A stretch of DNA of 64,000 nt from Gammaproteobacteria bacterium HGW-Gammaproteobacteria-15 (GCA_002840125.1 PGZF01000002.1:552357-616356), one strand, 5' to 3'. Counted from the stretch's first letter, positions 45,706 through 54,955 are shown. Notes: generated by a model from the sequence alone, not told the origin. Numbers and translations: made by a program.

Positions 45706-46535
45706 CTGTTTACCAGAATGATACCGGCTTCCAGAATAACGATTTTCTTATCTTTGTATAAAGTACCAATAGCTTGCTTATAAGCCTTTTTGCTAACACC
45801 AAAGGTTGCATAAATCAGCTCCGGAGAACTCTTATCGGTTAGCGCCAGCTTGCCGCCGTTTTGTTGCAGTTTTTTCAGTACCTGCTCAGTAAGTTCCAGT
45901 GCTTGCTTATAAGTGGTGGCGTTTAAGCGCAGGTCAATTTTGCCGTCGTCGCGCACTTTAACAATAAAGGCGTGCATTTTTTCACCACGGCGCAGAGGTT
46001 TAAACACCTCATTTTTGTACAATACGCCCCAGTGTTGATGATTTACGATAGCTTTATAGCCAATGTCAGTTTGTTCACTGACAATAATATCTACCTTGTC
46101 ACCGGGGTTATATTCTGGTGTGGTTTTGTGTAAGTGGCGGTCGAGTTTGCTGGAGGCCACAATGCGGTTACTGTTGTCGACATAACAATATAGCAAGTAC
46201 TTATTGCCTTCTTTCAGTGGAATTTGTTGCTCACTAAAAGGTACCAGTAAATCTTTTTTCAGGCCCCAGTTAACAAAAGCGCCTACTTTAGTGGTAGCAA
46301 TAACCTGTAACTGGGCCACTTCACCCACTTTAATTTTCGGTTGTTCAGTGGTAGCGATAAGCTGATCTTCTGAATCCAGATATAAAAATACATCCAGCTG
46401 TTGGCCAATATCCAGCCCTGCCGGTGCGACATTGTTGGGCAGCAAAATTTCGCCCCAACTTAAACCATCCAGATAAAAGCCAAATTTAACCTGTTTTTTT
46501 ACCGTTAAACGGTTAACTTTTCCAAGAGCCAGCAT
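45702..46535 (-). CDS. CvfB-like S1 RNA-binding protein
   Basis: The 277-residue protein is built from S1-type OB folds (about 5-60, 65-130 and 140-205) and a C-terminal winged-helix stretch ending YKDKKIVILEAGIILV. It matches the CvfB/YitL family, which bind RNA and affect virulence gene expression in Staphylococcus. I prefer the ATG at 46535; eight more codons are open upstream, and neither start has a strong binding site. It is monocistronic, reading away from rlmF. Confidence 0.88.
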   Translation of the reverse strand: MLALGKVNRLTVKKQVKFGFYLDGLSWGEILLPNNVAPAGLDIGQQLDVFLYLDSEDQLIATTEQPKIKVGEVAQLQVIATTKVGAFVNWGLKKDLLVPFSEQQIPLKEGNKYLLYCYVDNSNRIVASSKLDRHLHKTTPEYNPGDKVDIIVSEQTDIGYKAIVNHQHWGVLYKNEVFKPLRRGEKMHAFIVKVRDDGKIDLRLNATTYKQALELTEQVLKKLQQNGGKLALTDKSSPELIYATFGVSKKAYKQAIGTLYKDKKIVILEAGIILVNS

Positions 46536-46672
46536 GCAGTATCCAAAAGTGCGCCCCAAGCGGGCAGATTACAATGGCGGCTATTGTAGCGGTTTTTTTG
46601 CGGTACTGCTTCATATTAGCCATAGCATGATAAACTTAGCGCAATTTTTCCTGATACAGGCTCTGTCATAAA

Positions 46673-47590
46673 GTGTCTTCACAACAGTTACTCCATCCGC
46701 GTAATCTTCATCAGGGCCGTTACGACTTTGCTGCGCTGATTGCAGCCTTACCGCAACTTGAAGCTTATGTGCGGTTGAATCCGTCGGCGGAGCCCACCAT
46801 CGATTTCACCGATAATCAGGCCGTGGTGCTGCTTAATCAGGCTTTGCTGGCAAAATATTATCAGGTGAAATACTGGCAGTTACCACCTGGCTATTTGTGC
46901 CCGCCGATCCCTGGCCGGGCCGATTATGTGCATTATCTGGCAGATTTACTGGCGCGCAGCTATAGCGATTTGCCAACGGGCAAGCAAATTAAATTGCTCG
47001 ATATTGGTACCGGCGCTAATGTTATTTACCCGGTTATTGCCAGCCAGAGCTACGGTTGGCAGGTATATGGCACCGATATTGATGCCGTAGCAGTAAAGGC
47101 CGCAGCGCTTATTGTTGCGGCTAACCCGGCGCTTAAATCGCATATTAATATTGTGCAGCAGCACGATGTAAAGGCAATTTTCACCGGAGTAATTAACAGC
47201 GGGCAGCGCTTTCATCTGACAATGTGTAATCCGCCGTTTTTTGCATCTTCGGCAGAAGCCGAAGCGGCCAGTAGCAGAAAATGGGCTAACCTTGGTAAAG
47301 CCGGACAGGGGCATCAGCGCAATTTTGCCGGGCAACAACATGAGCTGTGGTGCGAAGGCGGAGAGCTTAAATTTATCAGCCAGATGATTACTGAAAGCCA
47401 GCTGTTCAAACAACAGGTATCCTGGTTCAGTACTTTGGTGTCACAGCAAAAGCATGTGAGCATACTGAAAAAACTATTGCGCAGTGTTGGCGCAGTACAA
47501 TCTGAGGTGATAGAGATGCGCCAGGGGCAAAAAGTCAGCCGTATTCTTGCCTGGAGCTTTCTGACACCACAGCAGCAAATACAATGGTAA
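46673..47590 (+). CDS. rlmF: 23S rRNA adenine-1618 N6-methyltransferase RlmF
   Basis: The 305-residue enzyme has LLDIGTGANVIYPV (SAM loop, near 105) and the catalytic NPPF motif in CNPPFFASSAEAEAAS near 185. HPRNLHQGRYDFAALI at the N-terminus is typical of RlmF. It modifies A1618 in 23S rRNA. The start is GTG with a weak binding site, and the length fits the E. coli protein (308). It appears monocistronic. Confidence 0.94.
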   Translation: MSSQQLLHPRNLHQGRYDFAALIAALPQLEAYVRLNPSAEPTIDFTDNQAVVLLNQALLAKYYQVKYWQLPPGYLCPPIPGRADYVHYLADLLARSYSDLPTGKQIKLLDIGTGANVIYPVIASQSYGWQVYGTDIDAVAVKAAALIVAANPALKSHINIVQQHDVKAIFTGVINSGQRFHLTMCNPPFFASSAEAEAASSRKWANLGKAGQGHQRNFAGQQHELWCEGGELKFISQMITESQLFKQQVSWFSTLVSQQKHVSILKKLLRSVGAVQSEVIEMRQGQKVSRILAWSFLTPQQQIQW

Positions 47591-47627
47591 AGTGTTGTTT
47601 AACATATTGCTGCTAACAGCTAGCCAG

Positions 47628-47834
47628 TTAATTTATACAACCTATTTTTTTGCCGGCCGGGCCGGTATTGCCAAGGTTTTGCCAGATTTTTTCGTGGAAA
47701 AAGTAACCGACAGTATTTACTGCAGGTTCTACCACCGCGATCAGGCCGCCTAGCACAAAGCTGCCGGTGATCAGGTAAGTAACGGCAAAAGCAATGGTGA
47801 AATGCATAACAGCAAAAGTGATGGTCTTTGTCAT
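47628..47834 (-). CDS. DUF2061 membrane protein
   Basis: The 68-residue protein has two membrane segments, about residues 5-24 and 27-46, and the DUF2061 pattern KTITFAVMHFTIAFAVTYLITGS followed by EPAVNTVGYFFHEKIW. The C-terminal tail has one cysteine. Family members are small inner-membrane proteins with no known role. GAGGATACCACC lies ahead of the ATG. Confidence 0.9.
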   Translation of the reverse strand: MTKTITFAVMHFTIAFAVTYLITGSFVLGGLIAVVEPAVNTVGYFFHEKIWQNLGNTGPAGKKIGCIN

Positions 47835-47959
47835 GGTGGTATCCTCTGTAATCGCTATAGACCAAATGATAACGGTTCTTAATATTGTTTAAAGTGAATA
47901 AACTAGCTTAAGTTAATCGTTTTTATGAATGATGTCGTAACAAGCTATCGGAGATAGGT

Positions 47960-48247
47960 ATGGATTGGCGGCAGTGGTTAGAGGTAAAACAGTTTGAGTT
48001 TTTATTGCATTGGTTTATGCAGCGCCAGCGCGAGCTTAAACTGGCAGAGTTGAACGAGCCGTTGGCATATGATGGCTTTAGTCTGTACGATCAATTATGT
48101 CAGCAGATGTTAAAAGAGGCTGAGATAGCTTATCTGGAGCGGTTTTCTCAGCCGGTAGTGCCTATCGCATTAACCAATATATTGCATCTGGCAGAGTTAG
48201 AACTGGCGGGCAGGCCACCCAGGCGGCCTACGCAAACAGTGCATTGA
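47960..48247 (+). CDS. hypothetical protein
   Basis: The 95-residue product is helical and soluble: WRQWLEVKQFEFLLHWFMQRQRELK, then LYDQLCQQMLKEAEIAYLERF, and a short basic proline-rich end. CGGAGATAGG precedes the ATG at good distance. I recognise no family. It ends two bases before the convergent PbgA/YejM-like gene. Codon use resembles its neighbours, so it looks like a resident gene. Confidence 0.65.
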   Translation: MDWRQWLEVKQFEFLLHWFMQRQRELKLAELNEPLAYDGFSLYDQLCQQMLKEAEIAYLERFSQPVVPIALTNILHLAELELAGRPPRRPTQTVH

Positions 48248-48249
48248 GG

Positions 48250-49764
48250 CTAATGGCCGGGTGTTTCGATCCGTTTTAAAGCATCAATCAACATCGGCAA
48301 ATCAAGTTTATCGTTTAGCGGCAGTAGTGTACCGGCAGACCACACACCGTAACTGCCATCAGCACGTAGTATGACCATCTTATCTTTTTTAAAGCTGATA
48401 ATTTCCTGGCCACTGATATTGAGTTTGGGTAATGAGCGGGGTTTCAGCAGGTTGTCACCAAGCCAGCTGGCATGAGAGCTGCAGCCAGCCTGTGCCAGTA
48501 ATGTAGGCAGCCAGTCCAGATGCTGGGTTACCTGGTGCGGTTGTAACCGGCGTAACGCGGCCCAGTTTGACCAAACCTGAACCGGTGCCAGATTAAACTG
48601 ATTGTGGCTGCCGGTGATGTTCATCAACACGATATTATTGTATTGCTGGTACTGTGCCCAGTGTTGCTCTGGCGAGTCATCAAATACAATAGCGAACTGA
48701 CCGGAAACGCCGGTTTGTAGCCAGGGCAAGCTTGCCACTTCAGTCTCTGCGCTGCGGCTGATACTGATATTGGCCGTGGAAAGCAGGGCTAACCAGCCAG
48801 GCTCAGCTAGTAGTTGCTGCTCGGTTTGGTTATCTATCATAAACTTACCATAAAGTAAGTTCAGCAAAGCCTCATTAACAGCGCGTGGCGCAAAATGTTG
48901 CTCCAGTGGCCTTAAGCCTTTACCGGCAACAGCGTTTTTCAACTGCTCACTAAAGTTGCTGGTAACCAGCAGCAGGGTGGGCGCACCGGCATGATCAGCA
49001 TTACACTCCAGCGCCTGATGAATAAACTGGTTTGGCAGGCTGAGTTTATCCAGCTGAACCAGAGCCCGGTTGTTTAAATCTACCAGCTGATAACGGGCCA
49101 GAAAGGTTTTTGCAGTGGCCGGATAAGATAAGGGCAACACATTGTCTTGTTTGGTGACGTCGTACTTCAGATTAGCGTCGGCATAAACGTGCAGCAGATG
49201 GCTTAGCATAAAACTGCTGATAAACAGCGCAAATAAAGGCGTTGCGATACCTGATTGCTTTAAACGTTCTACTTTTTTCCAGCAGTAGTTACTTAGGGTC
49301 AACTCAATGGCCAGCAACAAAGAGCCAACGGCCAGTACAATCAGCACAAAATTACGTAAGTTAGTGACTATTTGCTGGCGCAGCAGATCGGTGGCCTGAT
49401 CAATTGAGGCACTGCCGATGTGATAACCCAGGCTGGCATAGACATAAGCATCAAAAATCAGCACCACCAACGCCGTGGTTGCCAGTATAGCGGCCAAGCC
49501 ACGTACATGGCGCTGGTACGGAAATACCAACGACACCGGGAAAATAGTCAGGATAAAAAACATAAAACACAAAAAAGCGGTGTGGCCTATCCAGTTTAAC
49601 AGCAGATACAGCCAGCCCAGCACAGACACCGGCGAGGGCTCTGCTAACCAGTAAGCTGATGTAACAGCCAGCGCCAGCAGAATATTAAAAAAACTGAACC
49701 AATGGCCCCAGTTAAGCAGGCGGTTTACTTTTTTTACCAGTGACAGATTATTTTCCAGCACCAT
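48250..49764 (-). CDS. PbgA/YejM-like inner membrane protein, short periplasmic domain
   Basis: The 504-residue protein has five N-terminal membrane helices (about 15-190), with VNRLLNWGHWFSFFNILLAL first and PVSLVFPYQRHVRGLAAIL between helices, as in the DUF3413 part of YejM. YejM (PbgA) senses lipid A in the periplasm and controls LpxC turnover through LapB. The remaining periplasmic domain is sulfatase-like in YejM (586 residues) but here is about 80 residues shorter. I cannot find its metal-site motifs; LLLVTSNFSEQLK stands where a sulfatase would carry its first metal ligands. yejL lies six bases upstream, as in E. coli. Confidence 0.85.
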   Translation of the reverse strand: MVLENNLSLVKKVNRLLNWGHWFSFFNILLALAVTSAYWLAEPSPVSVLGWLYLLLNWIGHTAFLCFMFFILTIFPVSLVFPYQRHVRGLAAILATTALVVLIFDAYVYASLGYHIGSASIDQATDLLRQQIVTNLRNFVLIVLAVGSLLLAIELTLSNYCWKKVERLKQSGIATPLFALFISSFMLSHLLHVYADANLKYDVTKQDNVLPLSYPATAKTFLARYQLVDLNNRALVQLDKLSLPNQFIHQALECNADHAGAPTLLLVTSNFSEQLKNAVAGKGLRPLEQHFAPRAVNEALLNLLYGKFMIDNQTEQQLLAEPGWLALLSTANISISRSAETEVASLPWLQTGVSGQFAIVFDDSPEQHWAQYQQYNNIVLMNITGSHNQFNLAPVQVWSNWAALRRLQPHQVTQHLDWLPTLLAQAGCSSHASWLGDNLLKPRSLPKLNISGQEIISFKKDKMVILRADGSYGVWSAGTLLPLNDKLDLPMLIDALKRIETPGH

Positions 49765-49770
49765 ACGCGC

Positions 49771-49995
49771 TTAGTTCACTTTGGTATTTACGGCATCGGT
49801 TAATGCCTGATTAAAGTGGGCAACAACGGTTTGACGCTGTGCTACCGGCACGCTGCTGTTAACAACATGGCTAATGGCATTACCCAGACACATCAGGCTG
49901 AGTTCTGTGGTGGCTTTTTCGTTGTGCAGTACGTCCAGTAACTGATTTACCAGTTTTTCAATCTGGATGGTGGAATACTTTGATACAATTGGCAT
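49771..49995 (-). CDS. yejL: YejL family protein (DUF1414)
   Basis: The 74-residue protein is the size of E. coli YejL (75) and shares SKYSTIQIEKLVNQLLDVL and LSLMCLGNAISHVVN. It is helical and cytoplasmic, with no known role. It precedes the PbgA/YejM-like gene by six bases and is divergent from the yejK homologue, as in E. coli. Confidence 0.92.
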   Translation of the reverse strand: MPIVSKYSTIQIEKLVNQLLDVLHNEKATTELSLMCLGNAISHVVNSSVPVAQRQTVVAHFNQALTDAVNTKVN

Positions 49996-50065
49996 GAATT
50001 ATCCGCAAGTCATGTGGTTTAAACAGTTAGAATAGTAACAGAATTCATTTTAAACAGGAAAAGTT

Positions 50066-51112
50066 ATGTCAGTAGATGTGCAGCAGTTGGCGATAAATTA
50101 CCTTGAGCTGGATGAACAAACGCAGAGTAAAGCGCACTACCGGCCGTCTTTGGTTGCACCTACGGCGGCAGTGGCGCATTTGGTAGAGCAGTTGCACCTG
50201 GCTTATAACGGTAAGCCCGCCAAAGGCTATGCTGCATTTAATGCCGATAAAGATCCGCAGGTTATGACAGTGCTAAATGACTGGCAAAAGCAAACCTCGG
50301 ATTTTCTTGTGCTGGCCAATACCTCTACCGCTGCGCTGGAGCAGCAACTTCAGGCGCATCAGTTACCGGAAAGCGGCTATTTGCTGATCTGCCATTATCG
50401 CTATCTGGCCAGTGATTACCTGCTGTTTTGTCTGTTAGGCAGCAAGGACCATTTTTCTTTGAGCGAAGATCTGGAGTTGGCTACTTCACGCCACCTGGAT
50501 ATTGCCAGAATGCAACTGGCCGCCCGTATTGATTTAACCGAGTACGGCAGTTCGCCAGAGCAGGGAAAATACATTAGTTTTATCCGTGGCCGTGCCGGGC
50601 GTAAAGTGGCCGATTTCTTTCTTGATTTTTTAGGCTGTGAAGAAGGTACCGATGCGCGGGTAAACAGTAAAGTGGTGCTGGCGTCGGTGGAAGAATATTT
50701 TAGTGCTGCCGAGTTTGACAGCAATGAAAAAACGGATGCCCGCAAACAAGTGTTCAGCTACTGTGAAGAGCGGGCCAAAGCCGGGCAGGATGTGGTGTTA
50801 ACAGAGCTGTCGGCTGTTATTGATGAACAGGAGCAACAGGGTTTTTTACGCTATTGCCAGGAGCAACAGCTTGAGGTGGCGGAGCAGTTTCCGGTAGAAG
50901 TAAAGGAGCTGAAAAAACTGATTAAATTTGCCGGGCAGGGAGCAGGCCTGTCGTTAAGTTTTGAGCAAAAATTACTTGGCGACAGAGTGCAGTATGATCC
51001 ACACAGCGATACCATTTTGATTAAAGGGACACCACCCAATCTGCGCGATCAGTTACAACGCTTTATTCAGGGCTATTCTGCGTTTGATCGTGAACAGGGC
51101 TCTGCTGAGTAG
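50066..51112 (+). CDS. yejK: nucleoid-associated protein NdpA (YejK)
   Basis: The 348-residue protein matches the YejK/NdpA family, with SEDLELATSRHLDIARMQLAARIDL near residue 135, YISFIRGRAGRKVADFFLDFLGCEEG near 170 and a C-terminal YDPHSDTILIKGTPPNLRDQL. It binds DNA in the nucleoid fraction. Length fits E. coli YejK (335). Its 3' end overlaps the convergent DUF2897 gene by 50 bases. Confidence 0.93.
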   Translation: MSVDVQQLAINYLELDEQTQSKAHYRPSLVAPTAAVAHLVEQLHLAYNGKPAKGYAAFNADKDPQVMTVLNDWQKQTSDFLVLANTSTAALEQQLQAHQLPESGYLLICHYRYLASDYLLFCLLGSKDHFSLSEDLELATSRHLDIARMQLAARIDLTEYGSSPEQGKYISFIRGRAGRKVADFFLDFLGCEEGTDARVNSKVVLASVEEYFSAAEFDSNEKTDARKQVFSYCEERAKAGQDVVLTELSAVIDEQEQQGFLRYCQEQQLEVAEQFPVEVKELKKLIKFAGQGAGLSLSFEQKLLGDRVQYDPHSDTILIKGTPPNLRDQLQRFIQGYSAFDREQGSAE

Positions 51113-51263
51113 TGTTATGTGGTGTGGCAGCGTTATCTTTATTGCCCTCTGCCTGCTTTGGTGATGGGGGCATTTTTAACTTTGCCGCGTGTTTTATCAG
51201 CAAAAGATTACTGATCACCAGGCCAAAGGCCAGGGTTAATGCGCAAAACAGTGGCCAGTTCAT
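51063..51263 (-). CDS. DUF2897 family small membrane protein
   Basis: The 66-residue protein starts at the ATG at 51263, which overlaps the stop codon of the M15 peptidase gene as ATGA. One membrane helix (WPLFCALTLAFGLVISNLLLI) is followed by HAAKLKMPPSP, as in DUF2897. A polar tail rich in Gln, Asn and Pro follows. Its end overlaps the convergent yejK by 50 bases. Function is unknown. Confidence 0.8.
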   Translation of the reverse strand: MNWPLFCALTLAFGLVISNLLLIKHAAKLKMPPSPKQAEGNKDNAATPHNTTQQSPVHDQTQNSPE

Positions 51264-51946
51264 GGCGTTGCCAGACAAATATTCGCAACATAGCGGTTAA
51301 AAATAGCATCGAGGTGGGTTAAAACTAATTGCTGCTCGGCCAGAGGATGCTGTGTCAGGCATTGACGCAATATTCCGGTATTAAAGCTGGCCAGATAAGC
51401 GCTGGCCAGCGGTTGGTAACTTATATGCCAGGGTTCAGCGGCAACCCCTCCCTGAAACTCGCGGTAGGGTAAAAAAAAGCCAAAGTCAGAGGCATATGCA
51501 CTTAACCACTGTTGTAGCCGGTAAAATGGGCCATCCGGGCCATATTCTGCCGGCTCAAGTTGCGGTTTGTAGTCTGGTGGCACTGCGCCAGCATCGTACA
51601 CATCAAGCTCTGTGCCCCAGTGATGGCGGCTGGCACCGGGCAACGCAGAGTACAATAGTACGGCGTCAAGTTTAGCTTTGCCGGTTAAGCTGCTGATATC
51701 AATTATTTGCCCATCCTGATCGTAAACAGGCCTTTTCCCCGCTAATTTTGCCTGCCAGATTGCCGCCTGGCGCTGGTAAGAGCGAAAGGCTGAAACAATT
51801 TTTATCTCGATACCTGCTGTTTTTGCTGCAGTGCATAATGCGCTAAAGGGTTGCGCGACAGCTTTATGCAGCATAAAACCGTCCGGGCGTGTTAGCAGGT
51901 GCTGCTCGCTCAGGCCGGTCAGAATGTCATCGCTGCGGTCAATCAT
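51260..51946 (-). CDS. M15 family D-alanyl-D-alanine carboxypeptidase-like protein
   Basis: The 228-residue protein has the zinc motifs of the VanY/M15B group: [13 protein letters not shown] near residue 52, [13 protein letters not shown] near 106 and EPWHISY near 171. I see no signal peptide, so the protein may act on recycled peptidoglycan peptides in the cytoplasm or be exported another way. The ATG overlaps the dapE stop codon as ATGA. A DAP pathway gene next to a cell-wall peptidase suggests a shared role in wall turnover, which is inference. Confidence 0.88.
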   Translation of the reverse strand: MIDRSDDILTGLSEQHLLTRPDGFMLHKAVAQPFSALCTAAKTAGIEIKIVSAFRSYQRQAAIWQAKLAGKRPVYDQDGQIIDISSLTGKAKLDAVLLYSALPGASRHHWGTELDVYDAGAVPPDYKPQLEPAEYGPDGPFYRLQQWLSAYASDFGFFLPYREFQGGVAAEPWHISYQPLASAYLASFNTGILRQCLTQHPLAEQQLVLTHLDAIFNRYVANICLATP

Positions 51947-53085
51947 AGGCTTAGTTCAAGCTGTTCCAGTACGGCTTCGTACATTTTAGCCAGTTGCTCC
52001 AAATCGGTTACTGACACACATTCATTAATTTTATGAATAGTAGCATTGCAGGGACCAAGCTCAACCACCTGGGCGCCTGTGGGGGCAATAAAGCGGCCGT
52101 CTGAGGTGCCGCCGGTAGTTTCCAGCCGTGTTTCAAAGCCCTGAACCTGATAAATTGCTTTCACGGTTGCTGCGACCAGACTACCGCTGTCGGTTAAAAA
52201 TGGCAGGCCGTTTAGGGTCCAATCCAGCTCATAACTCAAACCATGTTTGTCCAGCAGGGCGATAACACGCTGTTGGAGTTGCTCTGCGCTGCTTTGAGTG
52301 CTGTAGCGAAAGTTAAACATGACTTTTAATTCACCGGGGATCACGTTTGATGCGCCGGTACCGGCATTAATATTGGCAATTTGAAAGCTGGTAGCCGGGA
52401 AATAAGCATTGCCGTTGTCCCATTGTTCTGCTGCTAACTCGGCTAAGGCCGGGGCGGCTTTATGCACCGGGTTATCTGCCAGCTGCGGGTAGGCAACATG
52501 GCCCTGAATGCCTTTTACTGTAAGATGGCCGGTTAAAGAGCCGCGCCGGCCATTTTTAACCACATCACCGGCTTTTTGGCTGCTGGAGGGCTCGCCAACA
52601 ATGCACCAGCTGATCTTTTCGTTGCGTGCTTCCAGAGTTTCAATTACCCGTTTGGTGCCGTTGATAAAGGGGCCTTCTTCATCACTGGTGATCAGGTAAG
52701 CCAGGTCGAATTTGGGAGTCGGGAAGCGTTGCAAAAAGCGCTCTGTTGCCACTACCATTGCTGCCAGGCTGCCTTTCATATCAGCTGCACCGCGGCCGTA
52801 AAGCGTATCACCAATAATGGTTGGCTCAAACGGTGGCGTGTGCCATTGTTCTACCGGCCCTGTGGGCACTACATCCGTGTGGCCGGCAAAACAAAATACC
52901 GGTTTGCCGTTACCACGGCGAGCCCACATGTTTAACGTATCGTCAAAATGCATAACCTCAATATTAAAGCCTACTGCAGCCAGGCGTGCAGCCATCAGTT
53001 GCTGGCAACCGGCGTCTTCTGGTGTGACAGACGGGCGGGAAATTAAATCTTGGGTTAATGCCACTACGGCACTTCGGCTACTCAT
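51943..53085 (-). CDS. dapE: succinyl-diaminopimelate desuccinylase DapE
   Basis: The 380-residue M20 peptidase-like enzyme releases succinate from N-succinyl-LL-DAP. Di-zinc ligands are visible in [34 protein letters not shown] and ATIHKINE. Length matches E. coli DapE (375). It overlaps the ArsC-like gene upstream by four bases and the M15 gene downstream by four bases. The ArsC-like-dapE order is as in E. coli. Confidence 0.96.
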   Translation of the reverse strand: MSSRSAVVALTQDLISRPSVTPEDAGCQQLMAARLAAVGFNIEVMHFDDTLNMWARRGNGKPVFCFAGHTDVVPTGPVEQWHTPPFEPTIIGDTLYGRGAADMKGSLAAMVVATERFLQRFPTPKFDLAYLITSDEEGPFINGTKRVIETLEARNEKISWCIVGEPSSSQKAGDVVKNGRRGSLTGHLTVKGIQGHVAYPQLADNPVHKAAPALAELAAEQWDNGNAYFPATSFQIANINAGTGASNVIPGELKVMFNFRYSTQSSAEQLQQRVIALLDKHGLSYELDWTLNGLPFLTDSGSLVAATVKAIYQVQGFETRLETTGGTSDGRFIAPTGAQVVELGPCNATIHKINECVSVTDLEQLAKMYEAVLEQLELSL

Positions 53086-53435
53086 GTATTTAGTCCAAAA
53101 ATCTGTTGATAGTCGTCTGGTTTAAAGCCTAAATGGTGTTCACCATTATGCACCAGTAACGGCCGTTTAATCATGGCAGGTTGTGCCAGCATCAGTGCCA
53201 GTGCTTTTTGCTCGGTCAGCTGTGCTTTATCGCTCTGCGGTAACTGCCGGTAGGTTGTGCCCCGGGTATTAAGCAGGTTTTGCCAACCGCACTGAGCTGC
53301 AAAGCTTTGCAGCTGCCCGGCTGTTAAACCATCAACACGGTAGTCAATAAACTGATAGGGTATTTGCTGTTGTTCCAGCCAGCTGCGGGCTTTTTTCATG
53401 GTGTCACAATTTTTAATGCCGTATAGCGTAGTCAT
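53082..53435 (-). CDS. yffB: ArsC/Spx-family protein YffB
   Basis: The 117-residue thioredoxin-fold protein has Cys10 in [16 protein letters not shown] and a downstream [14 protein letters not shown], as in YffB. Despite its resemblance to arsenate reductase, E. coli YffB is a glutathione-dependent thiol protein of unknown substrate. The gene sits three bases after the EIIA-like gene and overlaps dapE, so the whole set is one operon. Confidence 0.93.
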   Translation of the reverse strand: MTTLYGIKNCDTMKKARSWLEQQQIPYQFIDYRVDGLTAGQLQSFAAQCGWQNLLNTRGTTYRQLPQSDKAQLTEQKALALMLAQPAMIKRPLLVHNGEHHLGFKPDDYQQIFGLNT

Positions 53436-53438
53436 ATT

Positions 53439-53933
53439 TTACTTGTTCTTTAACTGAATAATTATAGCGGTATCTGTCGCAGCAGCTACATAGCGCTGCA
53501 TACAAAATATCGCCTCGATAGCAGGATGGGGCAAAATCATCAATGCTGCATAACAGCCCTGACCAGAGTGCAGATAATGAGGGTCTAGCCTCAATACCGG
53601 TTGACCCGCTCTAAGCTGCTGATTTGAACCAGCCAAATACTCAATACCCTGACCGCAGTCGGCTATTAGGTTTGAGGATAAATCCAGCTGCAAAGTCAGG
53701 CCGCTGCTATGTTTAAACCGCAACCTGCGCCTGCCATTAAGGCTGCACTGGTACAGGCTGTTAAACGGCGCTACAACGGTGCCTTGCTGTAATTTAATAC
53801 ATAAAGCCTGCTGCACAATGCCGCTGTTATACAACAGCTCCGGGTGTGAACTTATTGGCAACAAGGTGCCGCAGGCCGGGCTTTTTACAGCAACACCTTC
53901 TATTTCGTTTAGTTGCGCTAGCCAATTTAGCAA
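53439..53933 (-). CDS. PTS EIIA-Glc-like protein without active-site histidines
   Basis: The 164-residue protein has the EIIA-Glc beta-sandwich pattern: VAVKSPACGTLLPIS at 14-28, VVAPFNSLYQ at 53-62, a GLTLQLDL strand near 78, then QQLRAGQPVLRLDP. Aligned by eye with E. coli Crr, the two key histidines H75 and H90 fall on Arg69 and Asp84, so it should not carry phosphate. It could still bind partners as a regulator. The start is TTG with AGGA eight bases upstream; the first codons are uncertain. It leads the yffB-dapE-M15-DUF2897 operon. No PTS permease is near. Confidence 0.7.
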   Translation of the reverse strand: MLNWLAQLNEIEGVAVKSPACGTLLPISSHPELLYNSGIVQQALCIKLQQGTVVAPFNSLYQCSLNGRRRLRFKHSSGLTLQLDLSSNLIADCGQGIEYLAGSNQQLRAGQPVLRLDPHYLHSGQGCYAALMILPHPAIEAIFCMQRYVAAATDTAIIIQLKNK

Positions 53934-54508
53934 CAGGGCAGGTCCTAATCCAGAGCATTGGCCTTATCCTAATCCAAACCGACATGACTACTCAATAAAT
54001 TCGTGTCATTGCAGGCACAGTTAAACAAAATATCAGCAGTGTCGCTCAGGTTAAATATGACATTTTGACGAACTTAGTATTATTTTTTCATGAAATCATT
54101 ATTTTTGCTGGCAAATAACCTGACAGCAACCGTGGTTTTATTGCGCTATATAGGGTTGTGTTGTCCACAGATTTTGTGGATAACTTTGTGCGTAACGCTG
54201 TTTAACTTACTTAAGTTTATGTAATTTATAGACTAAATATTGTGGCATATTTTTTGTTAGTTTGTGTTTAAGCTAAAGGTGGGGCTAATGCTGGTAAAAA
54301 GTGAGTTTCACCATACAACAATGGCTCAGTCCGGTTGAAATATCAGTTTCCACTAATTGAACCGCTGCTTTTTGCTTAGGTAAAGTGTAATTTTATTTGC
54401 CGTAATATCATGCACATTCGGCCGTCCGAGCGAAGTGCTAATAATGCCAGCGGTAAAGTTGCTGGTTTTATGCTATCGTTCAGACATAGTTTTCAGTAGG
54501 AGGTGGTA
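53934..54508. other. long AT-rich non-coding stretch
   Basis: These 575 bases lie between the divergent EIIA-like operon and yfbV, with no credible gene in any frame. It holds a pair of DnaA-box-like sites at 54161-54183 and AT-rich DNA on both sides, with TTTATGTAATTTATAG at about 54212 as an example. The leaders of both operons are in it. AGGAGG at 54498 serves yfbV. Confidence 0.7.
54161..54183. promoter_or_regulatory. pair of convergent DnaA-box-like sites
   Basis: TTGTCCACA at 54161-54169 differs in one base from the DnaA consensus TTATCCACA, and TGTGGATAA at 54175-54183 is its exact reverse complement. They face each other with five bases between. Both lie in an AT-rich gap away from dnaA, so a role as DnaA reservoir or regulatory site is possible but unproven. 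Confidence 0.55.
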
Positions 54509-54955
54509 ATGCAGTATCCGCTTTATGCAACCCTACGCGCCGGGCGCGAGTACAGTAAGTTGTGGCCTGCCAAGGCAGAGCTTAATAGCCTGTTTATTGA
54601 AAATAAGGTTATTTTGCTGACGTCGGTAACGGGTCGTTATTTACCTGGCCTGGCACTGCTGTGTGCTGCTGTACAATACAGTTATTTAGGTGCCGCATTC
54701 TTACCACAAATTCTGGCGATGATGCTGTTTTTAGTATCGCTACCGTTACAAGGTTGGTATTGGCTTGGGGTGCGTGCTGAAACAAAGCTGCCTCCGTCGA
54801 TTGCATCCTGGTATCAGCAAATAAGACAGCAAATGCAGCAGCATGGGGTAGAGCTGGCTCCCGTGTCACAACCGGGGCGCTACAAGGACCTTGCGGCTTT
54901 ACTGAAGAAAGCCTATCAGCAGCTGGATAAAACGTTTGTCAGGCAGTGGCTGTAG
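54509..54955 (+). CDS. yfbV: terminus macrodomain insulation protein YfbV (DUF412)
   Basis: The 148-residue inner-membrane protein begins QYPLYATLRAGREYSKLWP and has two membrane segments (about 42-60 and 65-85) and a PPSIASWYQQIRQQM stretch, as in YfbV. YfbV helps keep the Ter macrodomain separate. I start at the ATG at 54509, five bases after AGGAGG; a GTG two codons earlier is less likely. Length fits E. coli YfbV (151). It is monocistronic and convergent with xthA. Confidence 0.9.
   Translation: MQYPLYATLRAGREYSKLWPAKAELNSLFIENKVILLTSVTGRYLPGLALLCAAVQYSYLGAAFLPQILAMMLFLVSLPLQGWYWLGVRAETKLPPSIASWYQQIRQQMQQHGVELAPVSQPGRYKDLAALLKKAYQQLDKTFVRQWL

Noticed and set aside
47620..47865. 81-codon reverse frame over the DUF2061 gene
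   Set aside because: It is a shadow of the DUF2061 frame, which has the family motif and a better start.
54161..54300. Chromosomal replication origin
   Set aside because: Only two DnaA boxes, no dnaA, dnaN or mnmG nearby, and no repeated AT 13-mers.
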